Source: Geojedonia litorea
Lineage (GTDB): Bacteria; Bacteroidota; Bacteroidia; Flavobacteriales; Flavobacteriaceae
Reading direction: 5' to 3'
Length of the DNA: 64,000 bases
Assembly (NCBI RefSeq): GCF_042654525.1
Contig: NZ_JBHSGP010000007.1
Coordinates: 145,461 to 209,460 of the forward strand
The notes under the pieces were generated by a model. The model was given only the letters and a program-made list of their open reading frames with translations. It was not told the DNA's origin and searched no databases. Every line of letters starts with the position of its first letter. The first letter of the stretch is position 1. Shown piece after piece: positions 34,775-45,000 of this stretch. The position numbers and the translations under genes were made by a program.

Positions 34775-37700
34775 ATGGCAAGAAAACAAGATAAGAATAC
34801 AGTACAGAGATTTAATAAAATCTCAATTGGTTTGGCCTCTCCAGAGTCTGTTTTGGCTGCGTCTCGCGGTGAAGTCCTAAAACCAGAAACTATTAATTAT
34901 CGAACTCATAAACCAGAAAGAGATGGTTTATTCTGTGAGCGTATTTTTGGTCCTGTGAAGGATTTTGAATGTGCTTGTGGAAAATATAAAAGAATACGTT
35001 ACAAAGGTATAGTTTGTGACCGCTGTGGTGTTGAAGTTACTGAAAAGAAAGTACGTAGAGACCGTGTTGGGCATATCAACCTTGTTGTGCCTGTTGCACA
35101 TATATGGTATTTCCGTTCGTTACCTAACAAAATTGGGTACTTATTAGGACTACCATCTAAACGATTAGACATGATTATTTACTACGAACGTTATGTAGTA
35201 ATTCAACCAGGTTTAGCAAAAAATGTTGATGGCGAGCCGTTGCAAAAAATGGATTTCTTAACAGAAGAAGAATATTTAAACATTCTTGAGTCACTTCCAC
35301 AAGAAAATCAGTATTTGGATGATCACGATCCAAATAAATTCATCGCAAAAATGGGAGCTGAATGCTTGATAGATTTGCTTTCAAGAATTGATTTGAATGA
35401 ATTGTCATATGATTTACGTCATAAAGCAAATACCGAAACCTCTAAGCAACGTAAAACAGAGGCCTTAAAACGTCTGCAAGTTGTTGAAGCGTTTAGAGAT
35501 TCAAATGCCAATCGCGAAAATAAGCCAGAGTGGATGATCATGAAGGCTATTCCAATCATTCCACCAGAATTAAGACCTTTGGTGCCTTTAGATGGTGGGC
35601 GTTTTGCGACTTCAGATTTAAATGATTTATATCGTCGAGTTATTATTCGTAACAATCGTTTGAAGCGTTTGGTTGAAATCAAAGCTCCAGAAGTAATTTT
35701 ACGTAATGAGAAGCGTATGTTGCAAGAATCAGTAGATTCATTATTTGACAACACACGTAAAGCATCTGCTGTAAAAACAGATTCTAACAGACCATTAAAA
35801 TCATTATCAGATTCATTAAAAGGAAAACAAGGACGTTTTCGTCAAAACCTTTTAGGTAAACGTGTAGATTATTCAGCACGTTCGGTAATTGTCGTTGGAC
35901 CAGAATTAAAATTATTTGAATGCGGATTGCCAAAAAACATGGCAGCAGAGCTTTACAAACCATTTATTATCAGAAAACTGATTGAAAGAGGTATTGTAAA
36001 AACTGTAAAATCTGCAAAGAAAATTATAGATAGAAAAGAACCAGTTGTTTGGGATATTTTAGAAAACGTTTTAAAAGGACATCCAGTACTTTTAAATCGT
36101 GCTCCTACGCTTCACAGACTTGGTATACAAGCTTTTCAGCCTAAATTAATAGAAGGTAAAGCTATCCAGTTGCACCCATTGGTATGTACTGCATTTAACG
36201 CAGATTTCGATGGTGACCAAATGGCGGTGCATTTACCATTAGGCCCAGAAGCAATCTTAGAAGCACAACTATTAATGTTGGCTTCGCATAATATTTTAAA
36301 TCCAGCTAATGGATCTCCAGTAACTGTACCATCTCAAGATATGGTTCTTGGTCTATATTATATGACCAAGCTACGTAAATCTACTGATGAGGTTAAAGTT
36401 AAAGGAGAAGGCTTAACATTCTATTCTCCAGATGAGGTAACTATTGCTTACAATGAGAAGAAAGTAGAATTAAATGCCGGAATAAAAGTTAGAACCAAGG
36501 ATTTCAATGAAAATGGAGAGTTAACTACCCAAATTATTGAAACTACAGTTGGTCGTGTCTTATTTAATGAGAAAGTGCCAGAAGCGGCAGGTTACATTAA
36601 TCAGGTTCTTACCAAAAAATCTTTAAGAGATATTATTGGTAACATTTTGAAAGTAACCAGTGTTCCTGAAACAGCAGCATTCCTTGATGAAATTAAAACT
36701 CTAGGATATAAGTTTGCATTTCAAGGTGGTTTATCATTTAGTTTAGGTGATATTATTATCCCACCAGAAAAACAAAGTATGATCGATAAAGCTAATACTT
36801 TAGTTGATGGTATTATGGGTAACTATAATATGGGATTGATAACCAATAATGAACGCTATAACCAAGTTATTGATATTTGGACATCTACCAATGCCGAGTT
36901 GACCGAGTTGTCAATGAAGCGTATCCGTGAAGATCAACAAGGATTTAACTCTGTGTATATGATGCTTGATTCTGGAGCTCGTGGATCTAAAGAACAGATT
37001 CGTCAGCTTACAGGAATGCGTGGTTTAATGGCCAAGCCTAAAAAATCAAACGCAGGAGGTGGTGAAATTATTGAGAACCCTATTCTTTCTAATTTTAAGG
37101 AAGGTCTTTCAATTTTGGAATACTTTATCTCAACCCACGGTGCTCGTAAAGGTCTTGCCGATACCGCACTTAAAACTGCCGATGCGGGTTACTTAACCCG
37201 TCGTTTGGTTGATGTATCACAAGATGTTATTATCTATAGTGAAGATTGTGGAACGTTAAGAGGTATTGAAGTTTCTCCATTGAAGAAAAACGAAGAGATT
37301 ATTGAAACTCTTGAAGATAGAATAGTAGGTAGAACTTCTCTTAATGATGTTTATGACCCATTAACTGAAGAATTATTGGTGAGTGCAGGTGAGCATATTA
37401 ATGATGCTATTGCTAAACGTATTGAAGATTCTCCATTAGAGTCTATTGAAGTACGTTCTGCATTAACATGTGAAGCTAAACAAGGTATTTGTTCTAAGTG
37501 TTACGGCCGTAATTTAGCTACCGGTAAAATGGTTCAGAGAGGAGAAGCTGTTGGTGTTGTTGCTGCTCAGTCAATTGGAGAGCCAGGTACTCAGTTAACA
37601 TTGCGTACATTCCACGTAGGTGGTATTGCTGGTAACATTTCCGAAGAAAATAAATTGATCGTTAAATTTGATGGTATAGCAGAGATCGAAGATCTTAAAA

Positions 37701-39076
37701 CTGTTGAAAGTGCTGATGCAGAAGGCAAGAAAACACAAGTTGTAATTTCTAGAACTTCTGAATTGAAACTTGTCGATGAGAAAACAGGTATCACTTTGAG
37801 TACCAATAACATTCCTTATGGTTCATTCATTAATGTAAAACCAGGGGATAAAGTTAAAAAAGGTGATGTTATTTGTTCATGGGATCCATATAATGGAGTA
37901 ATTATTTCAGAATTTGCTGGTAAAGTAAAATATGAAAACATTGAGCAAGGTATAACTTATCAAGTTGAAATCGATGAGCAAACAGGATTCCAAGAAAAAG
38001 TAATTTCTGAATCTAGAAACAAAAAGTTGATTCCAACGCTTCATATAGACGACGCTAAAGGAAATACTATACGTTCTTATAACTTACCGGTTGGAGCTCA
38101 CTTAATGATTGATGACGGTGAAAAGATTAGTGTAGGAAAAGTTTTGGTTAAAATTCCACGTAAATCAGCTAAAGCTGGAGATATTACTGGAGGTTTACCA
38201 CGTGTTACCGAGTTATTCGAAGCGCGTAATCCTTCTAACCCTGCGGTTGTAAGTGAGATTGACGGTGTAGTTTCTTTTGGAAAAATTAAAAGAGGTAACC
38301 GTGAGATTATCATAGAATCTAAATTAGGAGAGGTTAAAAAATATCTTGTAAAATTATCTAATCAAATTCTTGTTCAAGAAAACGATTATGTAAAAGCAGG
38401 AATGCCTCTATCTGACGGTTCTGTGACTCCAGATGATATCTTGAATATTAAAGGCCCATCTGCGGTACAGCAATATTTAGTAAACGAAGTACAAGAAGTA
38501 TATCGTTTACAAGGTGTGAAAATTAACGATAAGCACTTTGAAGTTGTTGTTAGGCAAATGATGCGTAAAGTACAGATTATTGATTCTGGAGATACAATAT
38601 TCCTTGAAGACCAATTAGTTCACAAATCTGATTTCATTGAAGAAAACGATAAAATCTTTGGAATGAAGGTCATTGAAGATGCTGGAGATTCAGCTACGCT
38701 TAAACCAGGTCAGATCGTAACGATGCGCCAATTAAGAGACGAGAATTCTATTTTACGTAGAGAAGATAAAAAATTGGCTGTGGCTAGAGATGCTCACCCA
38801 GCAACTGCAACACCAATTCTTCAAGGTATTACTAGAGCTTCATTACAGACGAAATCGTTTATTTCGGCTGCATCCTTCCAAGAGACTACAAAAGTACTTA
38901 ACGAAGCAGCAGTAAATGCTAAAGTTGATGATCTTGAAGGTCTTAAGGAGAATGTAATTGTTGGGCATAGAATTCCAGCAGGAACAGGGGTAAGGCGTTA
39001 TGAAAACATCATTGTAGGATCTAAAGAAGAATTCGACGAAATGATGAAGGCTAAACAAGAAATGAATTATAACTAA
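34775..39076 (+). CDS. rpoC: RNA polymerase beta' subunit
   Basis: This 1433-aa protein carries the catalytic NADFDGDQMAVH motif whose three Asp residues hold the active-site Mg2+. The N-terminal zinc site is CACGKYKRIRYKGIVCDRCG and the second zinc site lies in CEAKQGICSKCYGRNL. LLGKRVDYSARSVIVVGPEL and the bridge/trigger helix segments are intact. Length is typical for Bacteroidota. Followed by a hairpin at 39090-39117. Confidence 0.98.
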   Translation: MARKQDKNTVQRFNKISIGLASPESVLAASRGEVLKPETINYRTHKPERDGLFCERIFGPVKDFECACGKYKRIRYKGIVCDRCGVEVTEKKVRRDRVGHINLVVPVAHIWYFRSLPNKIGYLLGLPSKRLDMIIYYERYVVIQPGLAKNVDGEPLQKMDFLTEEEYLNILESLPQENQYLDDHDPNKFIAKMGAECLIDLLSRIDLNELSYDLRHKANTETSKQRKTEALKRLQVVEAFRDSNANRENKPEWMIMKAIPIIPPELRPLVPLDGGRFATSDLNDLYRRVIIRNNRLKRLVEIKAPEVILRNEKRMLQESVDSLFDNTRKASAVKTDSNRPLKSLSDSLKGKQGRFRQNLLGKRVDYSARSVIVVGPELKLFECGLPKNMAAELYKPFIIRKLIERGIVKTVKSAKKIIDRKEPVVWDILENVLKGHPVLLNRAPTLHRLGIQAFQPKLIEGKAIQLHPLVCTAFNADFDGDQMAVHLPLGPEAILEAQLLMLASHNILNPANGSPVTVPSQDMVLGLYYMTKLRKSTDEVKVKGEGLTFYSPDEVTIAYNEKKVELNAGIKVRTKDFNENGELTTQIIETTVGRVLFNEKVPEAAGYINQVLTKKSLRDIIGNILKVTSVPETAAFLDEIKTLGYKFAFQGGLSFSLGDIIIPPEKQSMIDKANTLVDGIMGNYNMGLITNNERYNQVIDIWTSTNAELTELSMKRIREDQQGFNSVYMMLDSGARGSKEQIRQLTGMRGLMAKPKKSNAGGGEIIENPILSNFKEGLSILEYFISTHGARKGLADTALKTADAGYLTRRLVDVSQDVIIYSEDCGTLRGIEVSPLKKNEEIIETLEDRIVGRTSLNDVYDPLTEELLVSAGEHINDAIAKRIEDSPLESIEVRSALTCEAKQGICSKCYGRNLATGKMVQRGEAVGVVAAQSIGEPGTQLTLRTFHVGGIAGNISEENKLIVKFDGIAEIEDLKTVESADAEGKKTQVVISRTSELKLVDEKTGITLSTNNIPYGSFINVKPGDKVKKGDVICSWDPYNGVIISEFAGKVKYENIEQGITYQVEIDEQTGFQEKVISESRNKKLIPTLHIDDAKGNTIRSYNLPVGAHLMIDDGEKISVGKVLVKIPRKSAKAGDITGGLPRVTELFEARNPSNPAVVSEIDGVVSFGKIKRGNREIIIESKLGEVKKYLVKLSNQILVQENDYVKAGMPLSDGSVTPDDILNIKGPSAVQQYLVNEVQEVYRLQGVKINDKHFEVVVRQMMRKVQIIDSGDTIFLEDQLVHKSDFIEENDKIFGMKVIEDAGDSATLKPGQIVTMRQLRDENSILRREDKKLAVARDAHPATATPILQGITRASLQTKSFISAASFQETTKVLNEAAVNAKVDDLEGLKENVIVGHRIPAGTGVRRYENIIVGSKEEFDEMMKAKQEMNYN

Positions 39077-39089
39077 ATAAGGTGAATAT

Positions 39090-39117
39090 GGTTTCACTTC
39101 TTTATTGGAGTGAAACC
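39090..39117 (+). terminator. Hairpin after rpoC
   Basis: GGTTTCACT and AGTGAAACC form a perfect 9-bp stem 13 bases after the rpoC stop. No T tract follows, so it may only attenuate transcription into the DUF3467 gene. Confidence 0.5.
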
Positions 39118-39165
39118 AGAACCTGATTTAATTTAAAGTTGATTCAAAATTTAATAAAGGAAACC

Positions 39166-39477
39166 ATGGCTGAAGATAAAAACAAGCAGGGACAGATAAA
39201 TATAGAATTAGATGAAAAAGTAGCCGAAGGCACTTATTCTAATCTTGCTATTATAAATCATTCAGTTTCAGAATTTGTAATGGACTTTGTAAGTATCATG
39301 CCAGGTACTCCTAAAAGTAAAGTAAAGGCTAGAATTATTTTAACACCTCAACATGCTAAACGATTACTAAAAGCATTAGGTGATAATGTAAAGCGATTTG
39401 AAAATGCTCATGGTGAAATTAAAGATTACGAGCAACCGCCAATACCTTTAAATTTTGGACCAACAGGTCAGGCATAA
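39166..39477 (+). CDS. DUF3467 family protein
   Basis: This 103-aa protein is started at the ATG at 39166, preceded by AAAGGA; an in-frame TTG 27 bases upstream is less likely. The sequence INIELDEKVAEGTYSNLAIINHSVSEFVMDFVSIMPGTPKSKVKARIILTPQHAKRLLKAL matches DUF3467, a small family often found beside rpoC in Bacteroidota. The function is unknown; the fold is probably a small alpha-beta domain. A degenerate copy of its last 14 codons lies just downstream (39521-39565). Confidence 0.88.
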   Translation: MAEDKNKQGQINIELDEKVAEGTYSNLAIINHSVSEFVMDFVSIMPGTPKSKVKARIILTPQHAKRLLKALGDNVKRFENAHGEIKDYEQPPIPLNFGPTGQA

Positions 39478-39565
39478 ATAAAAGTAATAAGGTAAAGGTT
39501 GCTCGAAATAGTTTTTTCAGCAACCGCCTATACCATTAAATTTTGGGCCAACAGGTCAAGCTTAA
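39477..39565 (+). pseudogene. Remnant of a second DUF3467 gene
   Basis: Bases 39521-39565 encode QPPIPLNFGPTGQA and a stop, identical in peptide to the C-terminus of the intact gene at 39166-39477 but differing at several synonymous positions, and in another reading frame. The preceding bases (AAAAGTAATAAGGTAAAGG…) weakly resemble the KSKVKAR part of the intact gene. This looks like an old tandem duplication whose second copy lost its start and middle. Confidence 0.7.
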
Positions 39566-39570
39566 TAAAA

Positions 39571-39605
39571 AAAGCCTTTGATTAATTTAATCAAAGGTTT
39601 TTTTT
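39571..39605. terminator. Bidirectional intrinsic terminator
   Basis: CCTTTGATTAA and TTAATCAAAGG form an 11-bp palindromic stem with a T tract on the plus strand and an A tract before it, so it can serve the plus-strand DUF3467 gene and the convergent 4Fe-4S gene. Confidence 0.85.
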
Positions 39606-39611
39606 ATGCTG

Positions 39612-39839
39612 TTAAGCAACTTCTTTGTTGTAGTAAAATTTTAATGCGCCCGAAGGGCATTTTTTAACCTGATTAATGATTTTTTTTGTGGAAGCACCAT
39701 CAAGGTAGATCCATGGAATTACTGAATTTCTAAAGACATCAGAAAGCTCTTTAGCACAACGTTCAGCATTAATACATACACAGGGTTCGAATGTTACAGT
39801 AATATCTTTATTACTGAAAACGTTAGCATTTGTTTCCAT
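39612..39839 (-). CDS. (4Fe-4S) mono-cluster protein
   Basis: This 75-aa protein matches the divergent 4Fe-4S mono-cluster domain (Fer4_19 type). Four cysteines are placed as expected: C20 and C22 in EPCVCINAERC, C28, and C61 in KKCPSGALKF. The CPSGA ending is family-typical. It should carry one cluster for electron transfer, partner unknown. It converges on the rpoC-DUF3467 unit at a shared terminator. Confidence 0.87.
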   Translation of the reverse strand: METNANVFSNKDITVTFEPCVCINAERCAKELSDVFRNSVIPWIYLDGASTKKIINQVKKCPSGALKFYYNKEVA

Positions 39840-39965
39840 AAGTAGCAGATCATTTTTGGGGTTATGATTCTCTATTAAAGTTAGCTACACCATATAGACG
39901 ATGTAAATAATATTCGATTAAATGTACAAAAAAATCGATAAAAAACAACATTTTTCATAAAAATT

Positions 39966-39987
39966 AGATGAACTACATCTTTTTTTA
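39966..39987 (-). terminator. Weak hairpin near the 3' end of prfC
   Basis: AGATG and CATCT form a 5-bp stem around AACTA, with A/T runs on both sides, directly after the prfC stop on the minus strand. Short stem, so low confidence. Confidence 0.35.
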
Positions 39988-41574
39988 ATTAAATTCAGAA
40001 GTAAAATGAAAGGTAATGCTTGGATATTTCTGTTGTGTCATTTGTAATGAAAATGCCGAATCTGCCAGAAAAACTAATTGATTTTGTTTGTCTTTAGCCA
40101 AAAATCGTTGCTTCACTCTCAAAAATTCTTTAAACTCTTCATTTTTAGGGTCATCAGGGTCAACCCAGCACGCTTTGTGTACATTAAGGTTTTCATATGT
40201 ACACTTAGCACCATATTCATGTTCAAGTCTGTATTGAATCACTTCATATTGTAAAGCACCAACTGTTCCAATAACCTTTCTACCGTTCAGTTCCAAAGTA
40301 AATAACTGTGCAACACCTTCATCCATCAACTGATCTATGCCTTTATAAAGTTGTTTTGACTTTAAAGGATCGGCGTTGTTGATATATCTAAAATGTTCGG
40401 GAGAAAAACTTGGGATCCCTTTATAGTTTATGGCTTCGCCTTCAGTTAGAGTATCACCAATTTTAAAGTTTCCGGTATCATGTAAACCAACAATATCGCC
40501 TGGATAGGAAATGTCAACAATTTCTTTTTTTTCTGCAAAAAAGGCATTTGGACTGGAGAATTTTAATTTTTTACCATGTCTAACATGTAAATAAGGTTTA
40601 TTTCTTTCAAACTTTCCGGAAACAATTTTAACAAATGCCAATCGATCCCTATGATTAGGATCCATATTAGCGTGAATTTTAAATACAAATCCACTAAAAT
40701 CCTTTTCGTCTGGATTTACTAGACGTTCTTCACTTCGTTTTGGTCTTGGTTTTGGAGCAATTTCAATAAAACAATCTAGGAGTTCACGAACACCAAAATT
40801 GTTTAACGCAGATCCAAAAAATACAGGTTGTAAGTTTCCTTCTAAATAAGCTTGACGGTCAAAACTGGGGTAAATACCTTCTACAAGTTCAATTTCATCT
40901 CTTAAGGTTTTAGCGGCTTTGTCACCAATTAATGAATTGAGTTCCGTTGCCTCTAGGTCAGAAATTTCGATGGTTTCTTCTATATTTTTTCTGCTGTCAC
41001 CGCTGAATAAATTAATATTTCGTTCCCAAATATTATAAATGCCTTTAAAATCGTATCCCATTCCAATAGGGAAGCTTAAAGGAACGACTTGAAGACCTAA
41101 CTTTTGTTCTATTTCGTCTAATAAATCAAAGGCGTCTTTTCCTTCTCTATCTAGTTTATTGATAAAAACTATCATTGGAATATTTCGCATTCTACAAACT
41201 TCAACAAGTTTTTCAGTTTGTTCCTCGACCCCTTTGGCAACATCAATAACAACGATTACACTATCAACAGCAGTGAGAGTCCTAAAGGTGTCTTCAGCAA
41301 AATCTTTATGTCCGGGAGTATCAAGAATGTTTATTTTAATGCCATCGTATTCAAAGGCTAAAACCGATGTAGCAACAGAAATTCCACGCTGACGTTCAAT
41401 CTCCATAAAATCACTAGTGGCTCCTTTCTTTATTTTATTGCTCTTTACTGCTCCAGCTTCTTGAATGGCACCCCCAAAAAGTAATAATTTTTCGGTTAAG
41501 GTAGTCTTTCCAGCATCTGGATGCGATATAATACCAAAGGTTCGTCGTCTGTTAATTTCGGAATTAAAATTCAT
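39985..41574 (-). CDS. prfC: Peptide chain release factor 3
   Basis: This 529-aa GTPase is RF3, which recycles RF1/RF2 after termination. GTP motifs are SHPDAGKTTLTEKLLLFGGAIQEAG (G1), RGISV (G2), DTPGHKDF (G3) and NKLDREG (G4). The C-terminal domains include GAVxx-type ALQYEVIQYRLEHEYGAKC. Length equals the usual RF3. A TATCTTTG -7-like box lies upstream on the same strand. Confidence 0.96.
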   Translation of the reverse strand: MNFNSEINRRRTFGIISHPDAGKTTLTEKLLLFGGAIQEAGAVKSNKIKKGATSDFMEIERQRGISVATSVLAFEYDGIKINILDTPGHKDFAEDTFRTLTAVDSVIVVIDVAKGVEEQTEKLVEVCRMRNIPMIVFINKLDREGKDAFDLLDEIEQKLGLQVVPLSFPIGMGYDFKGIYNIWERNINLFSGDSRKNIEETIEISDLEATELNSLIGDKAAKTLRDEIELVEGIYPSFDRQAYLEGNLQPVFFGSALNNFGVRELLDCFIEIAPKPRPKRSEERLVNPDEKDFSGFVFKIHANMDPNHRDRLAFVKIVSGKFERNKPYLHVRHGKKLKFSSPNAFFAEKKEIVDISYPGDIVGLHDTGNFKIGDTLTEGEAINYKGIPSFSPEHFRYINNADPLKSKQLYKGIDQLMDEGVAQLFTLELNGRKVIGTVGALQYEVIQYRLEHEYGAKCTYENLNVHKACWVDPDDPKNEEFKEFLRVKQRFLAKDKQNQLVFLADSAFSLQMTQQKYPSITFHFTSEFN

Positions 41575-42038
41575 TAATGATTAATTTTCGGCAAAGATAA
41601 ACTTATTTGCTCCTTTATAAAGCCCACGTCTTAAATATTCATTGACATCACTAAATTATGATTAACATCCATTTAATTACACAAAGAACAATGACCAATT
41701 CAGGAAATTTATAATACATAATAAATTGAAACAGAGCTATTAGAATTATGTTCGCCGAAAACGTTTTCGTTAAATTAATCAGGTTTTTTTAATAAATAAT
41801 TTGAATTATTATAAGTAAAATAGTTTCTTATGGGTATCGCTTAATTTTAATTACTATGCATGCATAATATATTTGATAATTGTTAGGTTAAGTAAATAAT
41901 AATCGTATATTTGCATTTCAACGTTAAAAAATGATATTTCATCGATTAAAGGTCGAAATTTCTCGATGAGGTTGTCTTAAGTATGGTCATTCTAAACTAA
42001 AAAAGACTTTATAAAAAAATAAATTACCCTAAACCGCT
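41575..42038. promoter_or_regulatory. 464-base divergent intergenic region with two promoter-like boxes
   Basis: This gap separates prfC and the first giant surface gene and contains no credible ORF. On the minus strand TATCTTTG (41592-41599) can serve prfC, without a clear -33. On the plus strand TATATTTG at 41906-41913 with a TTG at 41880-41882 (23-base spacer) is a fair promoter for the giant gene, giving a leader of about 120 bases. The rest is AT-rich without strong structure. Confidence 0.55.
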
Positions 42039-45000
42039 ATGAAAACCTTTACTCTCCAAAACACTACGCTTATTGTCGTGTTTTGTGTATCCGTTTTATT
42101 CACTAAAGTATTCGCTCAAACGCCAGGTCAGATTTATACACCTGCTGCTCCAAGTCCAAATCCAATGGACCCTAATGGAGATGGCTGGACAACACTTACT
42201 GGATTACCTTTTACAACTGGAAATGAGTTGCCGCAATTTGAGATACCATTTAAAGAAGTACCACAATTAACAGCAGAGCCTTCTTCAGATCTTCAAACAG
42301 GGTCTAGTTGTGCGGCCACAGAAATTGTAAGTGATCCCTCCACAGGATCTGCAGGTGGGTATTATTATATTTCAGATCCAGATGGCACCCCAGATAATGG
42401 TGATGAAATCATGGTATTTAGAATGCGTATAGCTAAACAAGCTAATGGAGCATTTGGTTATAGCTTTTTATTTGATACTGATTTAAAGTTTGGCCCTTCT
42501 GATCCAAATAGTATTCCTGGAAATCCTGGGTTTGAACGAGAAGTTATTTACGGTAGTGGAAATAATAATGATGTATTGGTTGAAAATGTAGATGGAACCA
42601 CTTCAGGTATAATTCTAGGTACTTATAATCCTGATTCGAATTCACAACGATCAGACGCTTTAAATAATAATGCAAGTTGTAATACCGATCCCATTTTTAT
42701 TGATTGGTTTGTGCCCTTGTCTGTTATCGGGATAACTACAAATCAAAACTTTAGAATAGCAGTTGCAACAGCTAGTTCTCCTTCTTCTGCTTTAGGAGGG
42801 TCGGCATCCGACATTTTAGGGGTTGATGGTGATATTATTGCAAGTGATGATGATCAGTTTGCAGCTGCCGTTTATGCATCTTCAGACAATGACAATGATG
42901 GTGTTACAGATGCCAATGATTTAGATGACGATAACGACGGCATTCTAGATACTGAAGAGTCTCCTGGAGGTGTAGATCCAAGTGCAGATTCTGATGGTGA
43001 TGGTGTGCCAGATTATTTAGACCCTGACTATGCAGGATTTGTAGATACTAATTCTGATGGTGTTAATGATAATTTTGATACCGATTTAGATGGAATTGCT
43101 GATCATATGGATTTAGATGCTGATGGTGATGCCTGTAATGATGTTTTAGAAGCAGGATTTACAGAAAGTGCTACGAAATCTGGAGAACTTTCTGGAACTG
43201 GATATGACGCTAATGGGAGGGTTATTGGAAATACAGATGGGTACACAGGAACTAATTCAGATGTAACCAATCCTGCTGTATCTTCAGCATGCGGAGGACT
43301 AGATACCGATGGTGATGGTGATCCTGATAGTACTGATCCTGATGATGATAACGATGGTAACCCTGATGGTTCAGACCCTAATCCATTAATTCCAGTTGCT
43401 GTTGATGAAAGTGCAACTGCGACCTTGAATATTGCAACTAATATAAATATACTTGCGAATGACGATTTTTTACCGAATTTAAACCCAAGTAATTTAGGTA
43501 CAACTGTTTTAACAAGAATTGGTGGGAGTGCAGGAGGTACAATAGTTTTAGATGCTTCAACTGGAGAATTAGCTTATACACCATTGGCAACAGAAGCGGG
43601 GCAATTGGTGACAGTTATTTACCAAGTCTGCAATTCAGATCCTAATCCTGATGTTTGTGGAACCGCTACTGTAAATATTAGTGTCTCAAATTCTAGTGGT
43701 ACAGGAACAGACACCGATGGCGATGGGGTAGTTAATGGAGATGATTTAGATGATGATAACGATGGGATATTAGATACGGTTGAATTAAATTGTCAAACAG
43801 CGTCTTTAATATGGAATAATCATTATGTTGAAGGAACTACCATTAGGTCAGGAGAGGACCCTGTATTTTCTATAGCCTCGCCACCTTTGTTGTTTAATGG
43901 AGTAAGCATTTCTTTGTCTCGAACAACAAACACTAATCCAACACCAGGCGTAGGGGATTGGAGAATAAATAACTTTTTTGCACCCTCAGCTTATACATTT
44001 TTACAAGAATCTATAAATGGAGGTCAAACCATTCAAACAATTGAATTTTCAAGATCAGTTACAAATTTAGCGTTTACCATTTATGATATAGATACAGGAG
44101 CTAATTTTACCGATCAAGTTCAATTTGTTATTACCTCTGAAGGAAGATCCTATGATTTAGTTCCAGCTGATTACACAGCAGGAGCCAATATCACTTATGA
44201 TGGAAATAATACATTTACTGGTGCTGGAACTAATGAAAATCTAGTACTAAATTTTTCAGTTCCAATTGAATCTATTGATATATATTATAATCAAGTTAAT
44301 CCCACACCAGCAAATTTTCAAGGAATAGCAATAGGAGATTTGTCCTTTTGTACACCAGCGGATACTGATAATGATAACATCGCAGATTATTTAGATACTG
44401 ATTCTGATAATGATGGTTGTTCTGATGCTAATGAAGCCTATGATAGTGCTACAGCAGATGGAGGTGATAATGAGTATTATGGGACAGGTAATCCGCCTAC
44501 CATAAATGGTGATGGAACTGTTGCTGGAGCAGCATACCCGGGTACTAATACATCGGTAACTACAGTAGATTCAGATATTGATTCAGATGGAGAAGTTGGA
44601 GAATGTGATGTAGACGATGATAATGATGGTAATCCAGATACTACAGATCCAAATCCACTAGTGGCTACAACAGCGGCCGATAATTTAACAGTGACCGAAG
44701 GGACAAGTAATACGGTTAATGTTTTAACGAACGATGATTTCTTACCAGGGGCAAATACAAGTTTGGTAGATGCCGGGACAGGCACAGCAACAGGTACAGT
44801 AAGTTTTGATGCTTCTACCGGAGTAATGACCTATACCCCAGCAGCAGGCGAAGAAGGCACTACAGTAACGGTTGATTACACGGTATGTAATACGGCAGTG
44901 TCACCACAGGTATGTGGTACAAATACGGTAAGTATCACTGTAGAAGTAGATACAGACGGCGATGGTATTCCAGATAGTACAGATACTGACGATGATAATG

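Noticed and set aside
41852..41864. ATGCATGCAT palindrome in the prfC-giant gene gap
   Set aside because: Short, low-complexity and unaccompanied by other operator-like copies, so it may well be chance.
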